DNA of 10,191 nt. Source: a bacterium UBA2219 (lineage in GTDB: Bacteria > Desulfobacterota > Deferrimicrobia > Deferrimicrobiales > Deferrimicrobiaceae). The notes beneath the pieces were generated by a model that saw nothing but the letters and a program-made list of their open reading frames with translations, did not search any database and was not told the origin of the DNA. The stretch covers positions 16,606 through 26,796 of the forward strand of contig DCUH01000077.1 in assembly GCA_002327765.1 (NCBI GenBank), written 5' to 3'. Both the position numbers and the translations under genes were made by a program. Below are positions 7,266-10,191 of the stretch, piece by piece (position 1 is the first letter of the stretch; every line of letters begins with the position of its first letter).

Positions 7266-8640
7266 AACCCTTCCCCTCTTTCCGCAATATCCCCTCCGCC
7301 GCGAGGCAGCCGTTCAGCGCCGCGCCGACGATCCCCCGGGATTTCCCCACCCCGTCCCCGGCGACGAACAGGTTCGGGACGTTCGTCTCGAGGTTCCTGT
7401 CCGTGGCGTACTTGGTGTCGTAGAACTTGATCTCCGGGACGTAGATCGCCGTGGAGGGATGCGCCACGCCGGGGATCACCCGGGACAGCAGGACGAGGCT
7501 TTCCCGGAGGTTGTCCACGATCCGCCCCGGGTAGGCGAAGGAGATGTCCCCCGGCGTCACCCCTTCGCCCGGGGGAAGCGTCGGGACCATCTTGTCGTAT
7601 TCCGTCTCCGCGGAGAGGAACGTGTCCGCCCGCGAGCGGCGCCCCTGCATCAGGTCGCCCCACCGCTGCACCACGACGCTTTCGCCTCCTCCCCAGAAGT
7701 TGGCGAACTCCGCCACCTTGCGCCCCATCTCCGTGGTGTCCTGGATCGGCTCGGTCATCGAGACGGTGTTCAGGATCGCGAAGTTCGTGTTGGCGGTCTT
7801 GCGGGACTTGAGCGCGTCGCCGTTGACCAGCTTGAACCCCTCGCGCATCTCGAGGCGGACGCGCCCGCCGGGGTTCGTGCAGAAGGTCCGGGTCCGGTCG
7901 CCGTGGGAGGGAGTGACGAAGAGGAACTTGGGGTCGTAGAGTACCTTCGTGATCTCCTCGTATACGGGCGACGCCACCTCGACGCGGCACCCGATGTCGA
8001 TCGCGCCGTACCGCGTCTCCACGCCGAGCCGGCGCGCCGCGTTGCGGAACCAGTATGCGCCTTCCCGGCCCGGGGCGGCGACCACGTAGCGTGCGAGCGT
8101 CTCGCCCTTCGAGGTGCCGAGAACGAACGGCCCCCCGGCCCGCAGGAGGATGTCCTGGACGCGCGTCCCCAGGGAGAACTCCACCCCGGCGGCGGCGATC
8201 GATTGCGTGATCGAGGCGACGACCCGGTAGGCCCGGTCGGTCCCCATGTGGCGCTGCCGCGCGGGCAACAGGGTGATGTCCCATTCCCCCTTCGGGGTCT
8301 TCCGGCGGGCCCAGGAGACGCGGTCGAGCCAGACGCCGATCCTTTCCCGATCCTCCCCGTAGACCGTGGGGTCCGCGCCGTGCTCGAGGAACACCTCGTC
8401 GATCCCGGCGATGCGCTTTTGCGCCTCCTCCTCCCCAAGCTGCAGCTCGGCCAGGTCGAGGCCGATGTGGGGAGAGAGGTTCAGCTTCCCGTCGGTCATC
8501 GCCCCGGCCCCGCCGGTGCGCCCTTTCTCGTCGAAGACCAGCACGTCCAGACCGCGGGCCGCCAGCGCCCGGGCGGCGAAGATCCCGCCCGGCCCGGCAC
8601 CGACGACGGCGACGTCCCGGACCCTGTCGTCACCCGGCAT
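7264..8640 (-). CDS. FAD-dependent dehydrogenase (COG2509-like)
   Basis: A 458-aa flavoprotein of the NAD(P)/FAD-dependent oxidoreductase superfamily; the reaction is unknown. The N-terminal Rossmann fold shows GAGPGG (14-19) with the acidic strand end VFDEKG (35-40), and a second flavin-contacting segment RTGGAGAMTDGKLN (41-54). The C-terminal FAD-binding motif is NLFVAGDGVGKSRGIVGA (423-440), typical of the uncharacterised dehydrogenases grouped with COG2509. No signal peptide, membrane helix or iron-sulfur cysteine cluster is visible. Start: ATG at 8638-8640, lying inside the last codons of the GHMP kinase gene, with an 11-bp overlap and only a weak ribosome site, which suggests translational coupling. 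It ends at TAG (7264-7266), inside the convergent hairpin. Related families include geranylgeranyl-reductase-like proteins, but the motifs fit COG2509 better. Confidence 0.85.
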   Translation of the reverse strand: MPGDDRVRDVAVVGAGPGGIFAARALAARGLDVLVFDEKGRTGGAGAMTDGKLNLSPHIGLDLAELQLGEEEAQKRIAGIDEVFLEHGADPTVYGEDRERIGVWLDRVSWARRKTPKGEWDITLLPARQRHMGTDRAYRVVASITQSIAAAGVEFSLGTRVQDILLRAGGPFVLGTSKGETLARYVVAAPGREGAYWFRNAARRLGVETRYGAIDIGCRVEVASPVYEEITKVLYDPKFLFVTPSHGDRTRTFCTNPGGRVRLEMREGFKLVNGDALKSRKTANTNFAILNTVSMTEPIQDTTEMGRKVAEFANFWGGGESVVVQRWGDLMQGRRSRADTFLSAETEYDKMVPTLPPGEGVTPGDISFAYPGRIVDNLRESLVLLSRVIPGVAHPSTAIYVPEIKFYDTKYATDRNLETNVPNLFVAGDGVGKSRGIVGAALNGCLAAEGILRKEGKG

Positions 8641-9679
8641 CGGACGTCTCGACGCGGATCCCGCCGGAGAGGCGGAACGGTATCACGGTCATCCCCGCAA
8701 GCGACAAGATCGACTCGATCGAAGGCCGGTCCGCCGGGTCGCGCAGCATCCCGAAGAGCATGCCCCCGTTTCCCGCCCCGCACAGCTTCGCGCCGGAAAC
8801 CATGCGGCGGAAACGGCGTCCCCCGAGAAGCTCCTCGACCTTCCGCGGCGACACCCCTTCCGCCAGCGTCCGCCGGATCTTCCACTCCCCCGCGACCGCG
8901 GCGCCCAGCGCGTCCGGGTCCGCCGCGCCCACCGCGCCCCATGCGTCCCGCGCGGCCGCCGCGATGCCGCGGAACTTCCGCAGGACGGAGGGATCCCCCT
9001 CGATCGCCCCGCGGATCATCCGCCAGTTCGCGTCGGAGGAGCGGTGCGCGATCCCGCTGTGCGCCAGGAACCCGTGGTCCCGCAGCATCCGCCCGGCCTC
9101 CCCGCCCGGCGGAAGCCGCAGCGCGTCGATGCGCCCCGGGAGGAAACGGATCCCCTGGATGCCGCCCCGCAGCGCCGCCACATGGTCCTGCCGCCCGGCG
9201 AGACCTTTCAGGTGCGAGGCCTCGATTTCCATCGCAGCGAAGGCGGTCTCCTCCCACCGCCGCGCCACGCCCGTCCACCGCCCCATCGCGGTCATCAGCG
9301 CGACGAGGAGCGCGGAGGACGCGCCGATCCCCGACCCCACGGGTGCCTCGTTCCGGACGACGATCTCCACCCCGGAGACGGCGGGGAAATGGCGCAGGGC
9401 CCGCGCGAGCAGCCCCAGCTTGCCCGAGACCGGGATGCCGTGCGTGTCGGGCGCAAGCACGGCCATCCCGTAATTCCCCGACTGCAGCCTCGCCAGGCCG
9501 CGCCGAAACGGCCCGACCTCCACGATGCTTCGGACGGAGATGGCGGCGTTGACGGTCATCGCCTCCTCCAGGACCAGATAGAGGGGGGAGATGTCGAGGG
9601 TGCCCCCCGCGAGGTCCACGCGGTTGGGGGCGAGGACGCGGAAAGGGCCGGAGGCCGCCGGGGAAGAGTCTCGCTTCAT
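8630..9679 (-). CDS. GHMP-superfamily small-molecule kinase
   Basis: ATP-dependent phosphorylation of a small metabolite, usually a sugar or an isoprenoid-type alcohol; the substrate cannot be read here. The 349-aa protein has motif 1 APNRVDLAGGTLD (17-29), the phosphate-binding motif 2 APVGSGIGASSALL (112-125), a candidate catalytic base Asp166 in LAGRQDH, and motif 3 SGAKLCGAGNGG (295-306). The Arg-x-Asp-hxGG pattern and the RQDH segment resemble COG2605 (heptose-7-phosphate kinase or fucokinase-like) more than galactokinase, mevalonate kinase or homoserine kinase. The ATG at 9677-9679 is preceded by AGGGG six bases away; the open frame extends far upstream, but that part is low-complexity Arg/Pro/Gly sequence antisense to the hydrolase gene. 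It overlaps the downstream dehydrogenase by 11 bp and shares a divergent 87-bp gap with the hydrolase gene. Confidence 0.88.
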   Translation of the reverse strand: MKRDSSPAASGPFRVLAPNRVDLAGGTLDISPLYLVLEEAMTVNAAISVRSIVEVGPFRRGLARLQSGNYGMAVLAPDTHGIPVSGKLGLLARALRHFPAVSGVEIVVRNEAPVGSGIGASSALLVALMTAMGRWTGVARRWEETAFAAMEIEASHLKGLAGRQDHVAALRGGIQGIRFLPGRIDALRLPPGGEAGRMLRDHGFLAHSGIAHRSSDANWRMIRGAIEGDPSVLRKFRGIAAAARDAWGAVGAADPDALGAAVAGEWKIRRTLAEGVSPRKVEELLGGRRFRRMVSGAKLCGAGNGGMLFGMLRDPADRPSIESILSLAGMTVIPFRLSGGIRVETSDAG

Positions 9680-9692
9680 GCGTTGCCCCTTT

Positions 9693-9726
9693 CGGAACGG
9701 TTCAATGGCATTTTTACCACGTTCCG
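9693..9726. promoter_or_regulatory. Inverted repeat in the divergent kinase/hydrolase gap
   Basis: CGGAACG (9693-9699) and CGTTCCG (9720-9726) are a perfect 7-bp inverted repeat separated by 20 bp of AT-rich sequence that includes TTTTTA (9711-9716), in the 87-bp gap 9680-9766. Placed over probable promoters of both genes, it looks like an operator for a dimeric or looping regulator. Half-site spacing is about 27 bp centre to centre, near two and a half helical turns. No regulator gene is in the window, and I saw no clear -35 box. Confidence 0.4.
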
Positions 9727-9766
9727 GGTGAAAATGAATCGACAACGAGGGACAAGGAGGGCGGCC

Positions 9767-10191
9767 ATGGCTCCTGTTCAGATCCGGTGGATGGGACATT
9801 CCGGGTTCATGATCCGGGACGGGAAAACGGCGCTGATCGACCCGTGGTTCGAGGGGAACCCGAAGGCCGCCGGAGGGATCGGCTCGGCGCCCGGGGCGGA
9901 CCTGATCCTCCTCACCCACGATCATTTCGACCATTCCGGCGACGCCGTGGAGCTGGCGAAGCGGACCGGTGCCCTGTTCGTGGCGATCTTCGAGCTGGCG
10001 GGAAACCTCGCGGCGAAGGGCATCCCCTCGAAGCAGATCCTGAACGGCGGCGGCGGGATGAACATCGGCGGGACCGTCGAGGCGGCCGGCTTCACCATCA
10101 CCATGACCGAGGCCCGCCACTCCTCCACGCTGGGCGTTCCCGTCGGCTACGTGATCCGCACCCCTTCCGGGAAAACGGTCTACCATTCCGG
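9767..10191 (+). CDS. UPF0173-type metal-dependent hydrolase (MBL fold), 3' truncated
   Basis: The window cuts this gene after about 141 codons of an expected 220-230. The metallo-beta-lactamase motif THDHFDH is at residues 50-56 (His51, His53, Asp55, His56 as metal ligands), with the third-site histidine in ARHSS (His118). The start GHSGFMI and the strand ALIDPWFEGNP (22-32) match the UPF0173 group, as do AIFELAGNLAAKG and GMNIGGTVE, which are characteristic of it. The ATG at 9767-9769 has an AAGGAGG ribosome site six bases upstream. Members are soluble hydrolases of unknown physiological substrate. It diverges from the GHMP kinase, so the two may share a regulator. The missing part should carry the last metal ligands. 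Confidence 0.88.
   Translation, partial: MAPVQIRWMGHSGFMIRDGKTALIDPWFEGNPKAAGGIGSAPGADLILLTHDHFDHSGDAVELAKRTGALFVAIFELAGNLAAKGIPSKQILNGGGGMNIGGTVEAAGFTITMTEARHSSTLGVPVGYVIRTPSGKTVYHS

Noticed and set aside
7459..9552. Rightward 697-aa open frame across the dehydrogenase and kinase genes
   Set aside because: The composition is dominated by Arg, Pro and Gly and it crosses two well-supported minus-strand genes.
9680..10186. Extension of the GHMP kinase upstream to a 518-aa protein
   Set aside because: The added 169 residues are antisense to the hydrolase gene, have no motif, and pass over the real ATG with its AGGGG ribosome site.

Overview
This is a GC-rich (by eye mid-60s percent), densely packed bacterial segment with nine protein-coding regions or parts of them, six strand switches and very short intergenic gaps. 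There are no RNA genes, insertion sequences, CRISPR arrays or phage genes that I can see. The mix of a FAA1-type acyl-CoA ligase, a GspE/PilB-like protein with an MshEN-type N-terminus, an AcuC/AcuB pair and many Asp/Glu/Arg-rich proteins suggests a Gram-negative, probably anaerobic, deltaproteobacterium-like organism. That placement is an impression from gene content, not a phylogenetic result.

Layout. Positions 1-3581 are transcribed leftward: a secretion-ATPase-like gene with ruined nucleotide-binding motifs (1908-3581), then a long-chain acyl-CoA ligase read from a TTG start (80-1873), then the first codons of an unidentified gene leaving the window (1-68). An AT-rich 125-bp divergent promoter region (3582-3706) separates this from a rightward nitroreductase-family gene (3707-4312). 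The nitroreductase gene runs tail-to-tail, with an 8-bp overlap, into a leftward CNNM/CorC-type membrane protein with a CBS pair (4305-5567). That gene is divergent, across a very small AT-rich palindromic gap, from the rightward acuC-acuB pair (5605-7241). A short GC hairpin (7242-7265) lies in the convergent gap before a leftward two-gene unit: a GHMP small-molecule kinase (8630-9679) whose 3' end overlaps an FAD-dependent dehydrogenase (7264-8640). Finally, an 87-bp divergent intergenic region with a 7-bp inverted repeat leads to a rightward UPF0173-type metal-dependent hydrolase cut off by the window end.

How the genes may work together. AcuC (histone-deacetylase fold) and AcuB (CBS-CBS-ACT) are a known pairing tied to acetylation control of AMP-forming acyl-CoA synthetases, and an enzyme of that superfamily lies about 3.7 kb away. 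The link is suggestive only, since neither acuA nor acs is present. The kinase and dehydrogenase are probably translationally coupled and act in one pathway whose substrate cannot be read from sequence. The two most unusual observations are the GspE-like protein lacking the Walker A lysine, the Walker B glutamate and the His box while keeping its zinc cysteines, and a CNNM-type transporter whose membrane domain has lost family signatures while its cytosolic CBS/CorC half is well kept.
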